In this document: positions 17,236 to 26,081 of the stretch, in pieces | Layout of the letters: every line of letters starts with the position of its first letter | Numbering within the stretch: position 1 is the first letter of the stretch | Origin: an uncultured Deferribacteraceae bacterium | GTDB lineage: Bacteria; Chrysiogenota; Deferribacteres; Deferribacterales; Mucispirillaceae | DNA: 42,906 nt | Direction: 5' to 3' | Assembly (NCBI GenBank): GCA_947041225.1 | Contig: CAMRDM010000007.1 | Span: forward strand, 1-42,906 | The notes under the pieces: generated by a model | The model's input: the letters and a program-made list of their open reading frames with translations, nothing else | Databases searched by the model: none | What the model was told of the DNA's origin: nothing | Translations under genes and position numbers: made by a program

Positions 17236-18523
17236 GTTAAACGAGTTAGCTAAAAAATTAGAAAGTTTAGATGATAAGATTATTTCATGTATGAAATGTG
17301 GTTTATGTCAGCCAGTGTGTCCGATATTTAATTCAACTATGCAAGAGGCAGATGTTGCGCGTGGTAAATTAGCGTTAATAGATAATTTATCTAAGCATAT
17401 ATTAACAGATGCAGATGCGTTAGCTGAAAAACTTGAGAGATGTTTACTGTGTGGTTCATGTCAAGCAGCGTGCCCTCCGGGTGTTGATATAATGGATATT
17501 TTTATAGAAGCTAGAGAGGTTGTTTTCGGTTATGTTGGTTTATCTATAATCAAGAAATTTATATTTAGACAGATGTTAGCTAAGACGTGGTTTTTTAATA
17601 CAGCTATGCGTATTGGAGCACCTTTGTCTAGAATAGTTTTCTGGAAAACGAATAAAGATCATGGTACATACTCTGCACCGTTACTATCACCTATTATAGG
17701 TAAACGTCATGTTCGTCCACTTCCATTAACACCGTTACATGTTGCAGTGGGTGCTATGGATACTCCTGCTGGTAGCAGTGGGATAAAGGTAGCATTTTTC
17801 TCAGGTTGTGTTGGCGATAAGATGTATGTAGATATGTCAAAAGCGTGCTTAAAAGTTTTAGATCATCACGGAGTAGGCGTGTATATGCCTAAATCATTTC
17901 CGTGTTGTGGACTTCCAGCGATCGTTTCAGGCGATGTTGATGGAGTTTTAAAACAGCTTAAACCGTCGCTAGATATGTTGATGAAGGGAGAGTTCGATTA
18001 TTTAATTACTCCATGTGGATCATGTACTGCAACATTGAAAGAGTTTTGGCCTAAATATGCTCCAAGACTATCAGAGGAGTACGGCGTTTATGCAAACGAG
18101 TTAGAGCATAAGGTAATGGATATAAACGCTTTTCTTATTAATGTTTTAAAGGTGGAGTCTAAGCCTACGAAAGCAGATGCTGTTAAAGTTACTTATCATG
18201 ATTCTTGTCATTTAAGAAAATCGTTAGGTGTTATTGCAGAGCCTCGTAAAGTTATCGGATTAAGTGGCGAGTACGAGTTTGTAGAGATGGCAAACGCTGA
18301 GAAATGTTGTGGATCGGGTGGAAGTTTCAGTCTTGCTTATCATGATATTTCTCTAGATATAGGTATGCGTAAGCGAACTGATGTTACAGAGAGTGGTGCA
18401 GATATAGTTGCTATGGGTTGTCCTGCTTGTATGATACAGATTGAGGATGTTTTATCTCAAAATGGAGATAAGGTAAGGGTTAAGCATACGATTGAGCTTT
18501 ATGCAGAGTCTTTAGATAAATAG
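17228..18523 (+). CDS. glcF: Iron-sulfur/CCG-domain partner of the GlcD-like oxidase
   Basis: The 431-residue electron-transfer subunit that takes electrons from the flavoprotein and passes them towards quinone. Two 4Fe-4S ferredoxin motifs lie near the N-terminus, CMKCGLCQPVC (about 20) and CLLCGSCQAAC (about 71). Two cysteine-rich CCG domains follow: SGCVGDKMY with FPCCGLPA and TPCGSC, then HDSCHLRKSLGV with EKCCGSGGSFSLAYHD and GCPACMIQIED. This is the GlcF/heterodisulfide-reductase-D type layout. It overlaps the preceding gene by 8 bp. The next gene (LutC) lies 246 bp downstream, so transcription may restart there. Confidence 0.88.
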   Translation: MSKLNELAKKLESLDDKIISCMKCGLCQPVCPIFNSTMQEADVARGKLALIDNLSKHILTDADALAEKLERCLLCGSCQAACPPGVDIMDIFIEAREVVFGYVGLSIIKKFIFRQMLAKTWFFNTAMRIGAPLSRIVFWKTNKDHGTYSAPLLSPIIGKRHVRPLPLTPLHVAVGAMDTPAGSSGIKVAFFSGCVGDKMYVDMSKACLKVLDHHGVGVYMPKSFPCCGLPAIVSGDVDGVLKQLKPSLDMLMKGEFDYLITPCGSCTATLKEFWPKYAPRLSEEYGVYANELEHKVMDINAFLINVLKVESKPTKADAVKVTYHDSCHLRKSLGVIAEPRKVIGLSGEYEFVEMANAEKCCGSGGSFSLAYHDISLDIGMRKRTDVTESGADIVAMGCPACMIQIEDVLSQNGDKVRVKHTIELYAESLDK

Positions 18524-18769
18524 ATAAGTTTTGTGTGGCTATCTTGTTATGCAGTTTTGATGTGTAGCAAAAAATCATTAAATTAGTTTGCTCAAGTATA
18601 TGTATTGATTATCGGTGCGTTGAGTTTGAAAGGTAATAAAAATTATGAAATTAGTTAATTTTTAGTATATACGTTGGTAATCTAGGTAGAAGTTTGAAAC
18701 CTTATGTAGAGTTATTAAGTTAGTTGATTTTATATAGACAGAGATGTGTAATAATTTTTGGAGGATCAA

Positions 18770-19399
18770 ATGGTTGGAGAAAAAACAAAGACAGATTTAG
18801 TAGAACTGTTTTGTCAGAAAGCAGAGGTTGTGTCTGCTAAGATTTATGAAGCCACAGATATGAAGGATGCGGCAGCTTATATCGCAAAAATAGTTTCAGA
18901 GAAAGACCCATGTGAACTATTAGCAGAAGAAGAGGGTACAGAGAAAGGACCTCTTAGTAAGAACGGTGTTCCAACACGATTAGACAGACATATAGCTCTT
19001 CCAGGATTACCAGCTGCAAAAGCTAAGATTATTGAGAAAGAGTGTGCAGCTAAAGGTATAAAAGTTATATATGACGGCGTACGCAATTATTTAGCAGGTT
19101 TTGATGCATCAGTTGCTGAGGCACAGTTCGGTATAGCTGATAGTGCAACATGCTTTGTAGCAAGTGATGATGAAAATATGCGTTTATCAACAATGATGTG
19201 CGAAATTAGTATTCTTTTTCTTGATAAGAAAAATATTCGTAAAGGATTACTAGATGTTGCTAGTGATCTTCGTACAGTTCAGAAGAAAGGTCCGACGTAC
19301 ACAGCGTTTATTACAGGTCCAAGTAGAACTGCAGATATTGAAAGAGTTTTAGCGATCGGTGCACATGGTCCATTAGAATTGCACGTTATATTATTTTAG
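18770..19399 (+). CDS. lutC: Lactate utilization protein C, LUD domain
   Basis: A component of the LutABC complex that oxidises L-lactate to pyruvate without a classical flavin dehydrogenase. The 209 residues form one LUD domain, with VRNYLAGFDASVAEAQFGIADSA and the C-terminal ITGPSRTADIERVLAIGAHGP that is highly characteristic of LutC/YkgG proteins. The start is ATG 18770, five bases after GGAGG; a TTG at 18758 upstream would place the site inside the gene. The downstream lutB-like gene begins 13 bp after the stop with its ribosome site overlapping the end of lutC, so they are one operon. Confidence 0.9.
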   Translation: MVGEKTKTDLVELFCQKAEVVSAKIYEATDMKDAAAYIAKIVSEKDPCELLAEEEGTEKGPLSKNGVPTRLDRHIALPGLPAAKAKIIEKECAAKGIKVIYDGVRNYLAGFDASVAEAQFGIADSATCFVASDDENMRLSTMMCEISILFLDKKNIRKGLLDVASDLRTVQKKGPTYTAFITGPSRTADIERVLAIGAHGPLELHVILF

Positions 19400-19412
19400 G
19401 AGGTATAAATAA

Positions 19413-21572
19413 ATGCACGTTATTGAAAGAAAAAGTATGTCTAAATATAGAACGGAAGTTAAAGAAGGTTTAGATGATAAATTTTTAAGAAAATCATTAG
19501 ATAAATTTTTTACAGATTATAGAGCTAATCGTAAAAAGATATTTACAGATTTTGATGAGAAAGGTGTGATAGAGAAAATAGCTATATCTAAAGATGCAGC
19601 TATGGCTAATCTTGAAGAACTTTATATACAATTTAAAGCAGAGGCTGAAAAACGTGGTGTTACTGTTCATAGAGCAGCGACAGCTGAGGATGCAAATGCA
19701 ATAGTTGCAGATATAGCTAAAAAGAATAATGTTAAGCATATCGCTAAATCTAAATCTATGACAACTGAGGAAACTCAACTTAACTCATATCTAATAGATA
19801 GAGGATATGAAGTTATTGAGACTGATTTAGGTGAGTGGATTATACAGTTAAGAGGTGAAGGTCCATCACACATGGTTATGCCAGCTATACATCTATCTCG
19901 AGATCAAATAGCAGCCGATTTCACTAAAGAAACTGGTATAGAACAAGATAACGATATCCAAAGATTAGTTAAAGTTGCAAGAGCAAGATTAAGAAAAGAG
20001 TTTATTGTTGCAGATATGGGAATATCTGGTGCTAACGTTGCAGTAGCTGAAAACGGTTCTATAGCAACATTAACGAATGAAGGTAATGCTCGTCTTGTTA
20101 CAACACTACCTAAAATACATGTAGCTTTCACAGGATTAGATAAACTTATCCCAACATTGGAAGAAGCGTTAACAAGTATGTTAATCTTACCAAGAAACGC
20201 AACAGCACAACTTTTAACATCTTATGTAAGTTGGATTTGTGGTGCGACTAACAGTGAAATAACTGAAGATAAGACACGTCAAGTACACATTATATTTCTT
20301 GATAACGGCAGAAGTAAAGTGGCACTTGATCCTGTATTTAGCGAAGTTATGCGTTGTGTACGTTGTGGTGCATGTGCAAATGTTTGTCCAGTCTATCGTT
20401 TAGTTGGTGGACATAAGATGGGTTATATATATATCGGTGCTGTAGGACTGATATTAACATACCTATATCATGGACATGAGAATGCAAAAATATTAGCACA
20501 AAACTGTGTTAACTGTGATGCATGTAGAACTGTTTGTGCAGCAGGTATAGATCTACCTAAACTTATTAGAGAAGTTAGAGTTAGATTAGTACAAGAGTAC
20601 GGCTCATCAGTTGATAGAAAGTTAATGAAAGTTGTTATGGGTGACAGAAAGATGTTCCATAGATTATTAAAGTTTGCAAGCTATGCACAACTTCCGATAA
20701 CAGCTGGTACAAAATTTCAACGTCATCTTCCGTTAATGTTATTTCCTAGTCATAATTTTAGAGCATTACCAGCGATTGCATCTAAATCATTTAGAGATCA
20801 ATGGAAGAAAGTTAAACCTAAAGTAGTTGAGAACCCTAAAGCTAATATAGCTATTTTCTCAGGTTGTGCTCAAGACTTTATGTATCCAGAGCAGTTAGTT
20901 GCTGCCTTAAAAATATTTGAAGCAAAAAATGTAAATGTTTCATTTCCAATAGATCAAGGTTGTTGTGCATTACCACTTGAAATGGTTGGAGAGAGAGAGA
21001 CAGTCAAAAGTGTAGCTAGAAGAAATATGGATGCATTTGTTGATGGTAACTACGATGCAATTGTTACATTATGTGCATCATGTGGCTCGTTCTTGAAGAA
21101 TGTTTACGGTGAGATATTTCATGATGAGCCTGAGTATGCAAAAAAGGCAGAAGAGTTCTCAAATAAGATTCAAGATTTCAGTTTTTTTGCTCGTAACACA
21201 TTAGGTGTATCGGCTAAAGATTTTAATAAGTCTGATGAGAAAGTAGCTTATCATGCAGCGTGTCATGAGTGTCGTGGGCTAGGAGTTATAGAAGAGCCAA
21301 GAGAGTTAATCTCATTTGCAGCCGATTACGTTCCAGCAGCAGAAGAGGATACATGTTGTGGATTTGGTGGAACATACTCTGTGAAATTTGCAGATATATC
21401 TGGTTCGATCGTAAACAGAAAAATTGATAATTTTGAGGCAACAGGTGCAACAAGATTAGTTATGGATTGTCCTGGTTGTGTTATCCAGCTTAAGGGTGGA
21501 GCTAAGAAGAGAAAAAGTAAGCTGAATGTAGGGCACATAGCTGAACTTTTAGCAGAAAACATGAAGAAGTAA
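19413..21572 (+). CDS. Fused LutB-LutA iron-sulfur protein for lactate oxidation
   Basis: A 719-residue protein joining what are two subunits in Bacillus (LutB and LutA). A LUD domain occupies about residues 70-290 (HIAKSKSMTTEE, DLGEWIIQLRGEGPSHMVMP, GANVAVAENGSIATLTNEGN). Two 4Fe-4S motifs follow, CVRCGACANVCPVYR (about 315) and CVNCDACRTVCAAG (about 365). Two CCG domains of LutA type end the protein: FSGCAQDFMYPEQ, QGCCALP and CASCGS, then HAACHECRGLGV, EDTCCGFGGTYSVKF and DCPGCVIQL. A fused LldE-LldF protein of about this size is known in Desulfovibrio, so the fusion is not an assembly fault. An AGGAGG site lies nine bases before the ATG. Confidence 0.9.
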   Translation: MHVIERKSMSKYRTEVKEGLDDKFLRKSLDKFFTDYRANRKKIFTDFDEKGVIEKIAISKDAAMANLEELYIQFKAEAEKRGVTVHRAATAEDANAIVADIAKKNNVKHIAKSKSMTTEETQLNSYLIDRGYEVIETDLGEWIIQLRGEGPSHMVMPAIHLSRDQIAADFTKETGIEQDNDIQRLVKVARARLRKEFIVADMGISGANVAVAENGSIATLTNEGNARLVTTLPKIHVAFTGLDKLIPTLEEALTSMLILPRNATAQLLTSYVSWICGATNSEITEDKTRQVHIIFLDNGRSKVALDPVFSEVMRCVRCGACANVCPVYRLVGGHKMGYIYIGAVGLILTYLYHGHENAKILAQNCVNCDACRTVCAAGIDLPKLIREVRVRLVQEYGSSVDRKLMKVVMGDRKMFHRLLKFASYAQLPITAGTKFQRHLPLMLFPSHNFRALPAIASKSFRDQWKKVKPKVVENPKANIAIFSGCAQDFMYPEQLVAALKIFEAKNVNVSFPIDQGCCALPLEMVGERETVKSVARRNMDAFVDGNYDAIVTLCASCGSFLKNVYGEIFHDEPEYAKKAEEFSNKIQDFSFFARNTLGVSAKDFNKSDEKVAYHAACHECRGLGVIEEPRELISFAADYVPAAEEDTCCGFGGTYSVKFADISGSIVNRKIDNFEATGATRLVMDCPGCVIQLKGGAKKRKSKLNVGHIAELLAENMKK

Positions 21573-21591
21573 TACCAAGACAACATTGAGC

Positions 21592-21629
21592 TTAACCTTA
21601 ATATCAAGTTAAATTGATGGTAAGGTTAA
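21592..21629 (+). promoter_or_regulatory. Intercistronic hairpin between lutBA and the lactate permease
   Basis: ttaacctta (21592-21600) pairs with taaggttaa (21621-21629), and the inner bases atcaa/ttgat extend the stem after a mismatch. There is no T-run, so it is more likely an mRNA stability or attenuation element than a simple terminator. Confidence 0.5.
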
Positions 21630-21679
21630 TATTAAAATTGAGAGAAGATAAAAAAGAAACGATTGAGGGGGAGTAAATT

Positions 21680-23374
21680 ATGTCGGTAACAGTTTTAGCA
21701 ATTTTTGCAATGCTACCTATTCTTGTAGCATTAGTTTTAATGGTAGGATTACGTTGGAGTGCGATGAGAGCTATGCCACTTGCATGGTTAACAGTAGTAT
21801 TAGCAGGTGTATTTATTTGGGGCTTAGATTATAAGTATATAGCAGCGCTATCTCTTCAAGGGGTAGTAACAGCTGTTGGAGTACTATATATAGTATTTGG
21901 AGCTATTCTTATTCTTTATACACTACAGATGAGTGGTGGTATGGAGACTATTCAGTACGGTATGCAGAATATCAGTAAAGATAAGCGTATACAAGCTATT
22001 ATTATCGGTTATATGTTTGCAGCATTTATAGAAGGATCGGCTGGTTTTGGTACACCTGCAGCACTTGCAGCACCGTTACTATTGGCGTTAGGTTTTCCTC
22101 CATTTGCAGCAGCGGTGATATGTTTAGTTTTCAACTCATTCCCAGTAACATTTGGAGCAGTTGGAACGCCTATATTAGTTGGATTAAATCCGTTAACAAG
22201 TTTAGTAAATGATGCGGTAGCAACAGGCGCTTCTGGTGTTAATTTTGTTGATTACAGTTCATTTGCAAAAGTGATCGGTGAGTGGTCATCTGTTATGCAC
22301 GCACCTATGGCATTTATATTACCTATTTTCATGTTAGGTTTCTTAACAAGATATTACGGTGAGAATAAATCATGGAAAGAGGGTTTCGCATTATGGAAAT
22401 ACTGTTTATTTGCAGGTTTCGTATTTGTTGTACCTTACCTATTTATGGCATGGTTTGTAGGACCTGAGTTCCCGTCTATGATCGGTGGATTGGTAGGTCT
22501 TGGTATATTAGTATTTACAACTAAGAAAGGTTTATTTGTTCCTAAAGACACATGGGATTTTCCATCTCAAGATAAATGGGAGCCAGAGTGGACTGGGATT
22601 ATATCAACGGACACAACAAAAGCATTTAACGCTAATATGAGTCAAACTAGAGCATGGTTACCGTATGTATTAATAGGAGCACTTCTTGTTATTACTCGTA
22701 TTCCTAGTCTTGGTTTAAAGGGTTGGTTAACTCAACAGAAAATTCCATTTGTAGATATTTTAGGTTTTAGTGGTGTATCATCATCGATAGATTACTTATA
22801 TCTCCCAGCTACACCGTTTGTAATTGTATCAATTTTCACTATCATTTTACATAAGATGAGTAAAGATAAAGTTGCAGAAGCGTGGAAGACTTCATTCTCA
22901 AAAATGAAATCACCAACAGTAGCATTAGTATTTGCTATTGCGTTAGTTTCAATATTTAAAGGATCGGGTACAAATACAGAAGGACTTCCATCTATGCCGT
23001 TAGCGTTAGCAGAAACAGTTGCAGCGATAACTGGTAGTGCATGGCCGTTCTTTGCAGGGTTTGTAGGAGGACTTGGATCATTTATTACAGGTTCAAATAC
23101 GGTATCAGATCTACTGTTCGGCGAGTTCCAGTGGAATATGGCAACAGCACTTAATTTACCACATCAGATAATTGTTGCATCTCAAGCAGTGGGTGGCGGA
23201 TCTGGTAACATGATATGTATACATAACATTGTTGCAGCGTGTGCGGTTGTTGGATTAAGTGGAAAAGAAGGATTGATATTACGTAAAACTTTTTGGCCAT
23301 TCATGATATATACATCATTTGTAGGTATCTTAGCGTTACTGTTTTCGTATGTATTTTTCCCAAATGTATTTTAA
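21680..23374 (+). CDS. lldP: L-lactate permease, LctP/LldP family
   Basis: An inner-membrane lactate:proton symporter feeding the oxidases encoded upstream. The 564-residue, very hydrophobic protein has the family's conserved stretches: IEGSAGFGTPAALAAPLLLALGFPP, VFNSFPVTFGAVGTPI, and near the C-terminus FVGGLGSFITGSNTVSDLLFG and ASQAVGGGSGNMICIHNIVAAC. Length is normal for the family. A very strong AGGGGGAG site precedes the ATG. It is the last gene of the lactate cluster and is followed by a perfect intrinsic terminator. Glycolate can also be a substrate in this family. Confidence 0.92.
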   Translation: MSVTVLAIFAMLPILVALVLMVGLRWSAMRAMPLAWLTVVLAGVFIWGLDYKYIAALSLQGVVTAVGVLYIVFGAILILYTLQMSGGMETIQYGMQNISKDKRIQAIIIGYMFAAFIEGSAGFGTPAALAAPLLLALGFPPFAAAVICLVFNSFPVTFGAVGTPILVGLNPLTSLVNDAVATGASGVNFVDYSSFAKVIGEWSSVMHAPMAFILPIFMLGFLTRYYGENKSWKEGFALWKYCLFAGFVFVVPYLFMAWFVGPEFPSMIGGLVGLGILVFTTKKGLFVPKDTWDFPSQDKWEPEWTGIISTDTTKAFNANMSQTRAWLPYVLIGALLVITRIPSLGLKGWLTQQKIPFVDILGFSGVSSSIDYLYLPATPFVIVSIFTIILHKMSKDKVAEAWKTSFSKMKSPTVALVFAIALVSIFKGSGTNTEGLPSMPLALAETVAAITGSAWPFFAGFVGGLGSFITGSNTVSDLLFGEFQWNMATALNLPHQIIVASQAVGGGSGNMICIHNIVAACAVVGLSGKEGLILRKTFWPFMIYTSFVGILALLFSYVFFPNVF

Positions 23375-23410
23375 ATAATAACGTAATGTTATTTGTTTGA
23401 TATGAAGTGA

Positions 23411-23440
23411 AGAGGAGATAATTATTTATCTCCTCTTTTT
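23411..23440 (+). terminator. Strong rho-independent terminator after lldP
   Basis: agaggagataa (23411-23421) and ttatctcctct (23426-23436) form a perfect 11-bp stem with a 4-nt loop, running directly into a T-run ending at 23440. It lies 36 bp after the lldP stop. Confidence 0.92.
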
Positions 23441-23460
23441 ATGTACAGTTTATGTACAGT

Positions 23461-23580
23461 TTATGAACGCTGAATTTATGAATACAAAATTTACTAGTAT
23501 AAAATTTTTGAATGCAAGGTTTATAAATGTACAATTTATTAATGTAAGATTTATGAACACTTGACTTACTGATATAAAAC
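23461..23580. repeat. Degenerate 15-bp tandem repeat, eight units
   Basis: Eight consecutive units of exactly 15 bp begin at 23461, 23476, 23491 and so on to 23566, with consensus near ttatgaatacaaaat and heavy substitution but no length change. Two 11-bp copies of ttatgtacagt precede it (about 23439-23460). Since 15 is a multiple of three, the minus strand shows a chance open frame with a five-residue periodicity (KFYIS, KSYIN, KFCIH). I do not think this frame is a gene because no ribosome site accompanies it. Confidence 0.8.
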
Positions 23581-23602
23581 TTAGCGTTAGATAGATTGTA
23601 GT

Positions 23603-23779
23603 AAACAGGATTGGAGGCTAAAACAGGTTGCAAATCTTTAAATTAATCAACACTCAAACAGGATTGGAGGCTAAAAAGGTTGCAAATCTTTAAATTAATC
23701 AACACTCAAACAGGATTGGAGGCTAAAAAAGGTTGCAAATCTTTAAATTAATCAACACTTAAACAGGATTGGAGGCTCA
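23603..23779. repeat. 52/53-bp tandem repeat, three copies plus a partial
   Basis: Copies begin at 23603, 23656 and 23708, each starting aaacaggattggaggcta and ending near aatcaacact. They are almost identical, differing in the length of one A-run; a truncated fourth starts at 23761. There are no variable spacers, so this is not a CRISPR array. Each unit contains a GGAGG, and one frame reads peptide-like across units (INTQTGLEAKKVANL) before a stop, so it may derive from a duplicated gene end. Confidence 0.88.
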
Positions 23780-23938
23780 AGCAGATTACACATATTCAAG
23801 TTAAATCATGAAAGGTGGCAGAGCGTATTAATATATTGGTGCATCATTATATATAGAAAAACAGAGATACTCAAAAAAAAGTTATTCGGTTATTTAGTGG
23901 TAAATAAATTTAGAAAAAATATATATAACAAAAACTGT

Positions 23939-23967
23939 TTTACATTGTCTTATAAATAAGTTACAAT
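23939..23967 (+). promoter_or_regulatory. Sigma-70-like promoter of the RND efflux operon
   Basis: TTTACA (23939-23944) and TACAAT (23962-23967) are separated by 17 bp, the optimal spacing. The predicted transcript would start near 23975, about 40 bases before the tolC-like start at 24016. Confidence 0.6.
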
Positions 23968-24015
23968 CAGCTCACAATTTTTATTTATAATTATGCAAGG
24001 GGTTTATTTAATACT

Positions 24016-25329
24016 ATGATCCGTACTCTACTTTCAATATTACTAATATCTCTTTTCACAGCGAACCTATATTCAAGAGATATATCATTAGAGAGCGCTA
24101 TACAGCTAGGTATAGAAAACAGTGATGATTTAAGCGCTGCATTAAAGCAGATAGAAAAGGTTCAAGAAATATTAAATGAAGTTTCTGCAAATAGACTTCC
24201 AACCATCGCATTAAATGGACAGTACCGAGTAGGTTCTGATCTATTTTTTGAGAAAAGCTTAACATCAAGTAACTATCTTGGCAATATAGGTGTTGAAGCC
24301 AACTATCTACTTTACGCTTTCGGAGCGATAAGTGACTCTATCAACGCTGTCAAGTTTACCAAAGAGGCGACAGCCGTACAGAGAGATATTATAGAAACAG
24401 AGTTAATTTATTCAATAAAGCTTGCATACTTCTCTGCACTCGTATCAGATCTTTTTCTAGATACAGCGAAGGAGTCTTACGCAAATGCTGTGAGAAGTAA
24501 AAAATTAATTGAAACTCAAGCAGCGGTAAGAGCACCACAAGCCGATCTAATCAAAATATCGTCTGATATAGCAAGCAGAAAAATTGAAGTAGCCACAGCA
24601 AATATTGATAGAACTAACGCTTATAGACTTCTCAAAACATTAATATATATAAGCCCAAATGAAGAAATAAAATTATCTACTTTATTTAAAGGGATGAATA
24701 AACCGATATTAACAGAGGGAATGATTACTGCTAATTTAAGTAATAGTGATGGATTTGAACTTATCAATCAATTGAAAATATATGATATTCAGATTGAGTC
24801 AGATATGTATAATGCAAAATCTGTTGGTAAAGGTACTCTTCCGAAATTAAGCCTTGCTGGTGGTTACGGATTAAGTAATTATGGTAACTTTTCAGATACA
24901 GCATCGCTTGGATTACCAGCAGGTAATATTACAAGTGATGAAGGATACGTTGGAATATTCTTATCATATCAGTTTTTTGATGGATTTAAATCAAAATCTC
25001 AGAAGAAACAATTTATCGTTGATAGCCAGATAAAAAGTTTTCAAAAAAATTCAGAAAGAAGAAATATAACAAGTGAACTTCTAGATGCACTTCTAGTATA
25101 TAATCAATATCAGAGCATATTGACGCTTAATAACGAAGCGATTGTTTTAGGACAGCGTTCATATGAACTATCACTTGCAAGGTTTCTTAATGGACAAACA
25201 TCTGCAACAGAGTTAAATGATGTTGAAAGAACTTTATCACTGCTTAAACGAGATAGAGCATTAACGATGAATAATATATTTACTTCGTTAGCAGTTATCG
25301 GAAGATATTTACCGGGAGTATCACAATAA
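24016..25329 (+). CDS. TolC-like outer membrane efflux protein
   Basis: The outer-membrane channel component of a tripartite efflux pump. The 437-residue protein starts with a clear signal peptide (MIRTLLSILLISLFTANLYS) and continues as two outer-membrane-efflux-protein repeats of long helices, with the usual DISLESAIQLGIENSDDL opening and late VYNQYQSILTLNNEAIVLGQRSYELSLARF helix followed by an NGQTSATELNDVERTL segment, both typical. The only ribosome site (AAGGGG) is rather far upstream, about 13 bases. Its stop overlaps the adaptor start by one base (TAATG), so the proteins are coupled. The substrate is not indicated. Confidence 0.87.
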   Translation: MIRTLLSILLISLFTANLYSRDISLESAIQLGIENSDDLSAALKQIEKVQEILNEVSANRLPTIALNGQYRVGSDLFFEKSLTSSNYLGNIGVEANYLLYAFGAISDSINAVKFTKEATAVQRDIIETELIYSIKLAYFSALVSDLFLDTAKESYANAVRSKKLIETQAAVRAPQADLIKISSDIASRKIEVATANIDRTNAYRLLKTLIYISPNEEIKLSTLFKGMNKPILTEGMITANLSNSDGFELINQLKIYDIQIESDMYNAKSVGKGTLPKLSLAGGYGLSNYGNFSDTASLGLPAGNITSDEGYVGIFLSYQFFDGFKSKSQKKQFIVDSQIKSFQKNSERRNITSELLDALLVYNQYQSILTLNNEAIVLGQRSYELSLARFLNGQTSATELNDVERTLSLLKRDRALTMNNIFTSLAVIGRYLPGVSQ

Positions 25330-26066
25330 TGTTTAGATGGATAAAGCTAGTAGTTATATTTGGAGTTATAGGATTTCTAATTTATTTCTCTTTTAAAAAG
25401 ATAGATGAAATAATTTTAAGAGATATTGAAGTTGTAAATTTAGAGAAGATATATAATGAGAAAGGTTTTCCTGTAGATGTCAAAGAAGTTATATTGCATG
25501 ATAAGTCTGTATTTATTAAAGATTTATCGTTTGTGAAACTACCCAATAGTAAGTTATACCGAGCATATTCTGATGCGGATTTATTTAAAAATATTAGAGT
25601 GGGAAGTGATGTTTTATTACCACGAACTATTAAAGTAGATGGAAGAGATGTTCTTAAAGATGAAAGTTCTAAAATCATATTAGGTAAAGTTGTACGTGTA
25701 TCTAATACAAAAGATTGGAGAACAGGTTTCTATGCTATAGATATATCGTTTAATGAGAAATTAGAAAAAAGCACATTTTATTCAGCGAAAGTTGTATTTT
25801 TAGAGTATAAAAATGTTATCACTGTACCAAGAACGTACTTACAGATTTTAGATAATAAATATTTTGCATGGATAGTTCAAGATAATGTTTCAGAAGAAGT
25901 AAAGTTAAATGTACCCTTATGTGATGGTTACTCTTGTTATGTTAAGTCAGGTTTAAAAGTTGGCGATTTAATTATATCAAGTGATACTAAAAAATTGTAT
26001 AACGGTAAAAAAGTTTTGATTGCTAATGATAAAGAATCTCAAAAGATGGAAAGCTTTAAATATTAA
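25329..26066 (+). CDS. Short RND periplasmic adaptor-like protein
   Basis: It lies where the membrane fusion protein of an RND pump is expected, between the TolC-like and pump genes. The 245 residues start with one membrane anchor (about 8-22). A beta-rich region follows, whose last part matches the adaptor barrel and membrane-proximal pattern: VITVPRTYLQILDNKYFAWIV, then YVKSGLKVGDLIISSD and YNGKKVLIAND. Normal adaptors are about 350-400 residues. I see neither the lipoyl half-motifs nor the long coiled-coil hairpin that reaches the channel. Either the adaptor is naturally minimal or contacts are supplied elsewhere. Coupled to both neighbours (1-bp overlap upstream, 15-bp gap downstream). 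Confidence 0.65.
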   Translation: MFRWIKLVVIFGVIGFLIYFSFKKIDEIILRDIEVVNLEKIYNEKGFPVDVKEVILHDKSVFIKDLSFVKLPNSKLYRAYSDADLFKNIRVGSDVLLPRTIKVDGRDVLKDESSKIILGKVVRVSNTKDWRTGFYAIDISFNEKLEKSTFYSAKVVFLEYKNVITVPRTYLQILDNKYFAWIVQDNVSEEVKLNVPLCDGYSCYVKSGLKVGDLIISSDTKKLYNGKKVLIANDKESQKMESFKY

Positions 26067-26081
26067 ATAAGGACTGATTAG

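Noticed and set aside
18724..18752. TTGATT-17-TGTAAT promoter-like pair before lutC
   Set aside because: A transcript from it would start on or within the lutC ribosome site (18760-18764), so it is unlikely to be the working promoter.
23439..23633. Minus-strand 64-residue frame with five-residue periodicity
   Set aside because: It is a by-product of the 15-bp tandem repeat and has no ribosome site or recognisable domain.
23603..23779. Possible CRISPR array
   Set aside because: The copies are contiguous without unique spacers and no cas genes are present.
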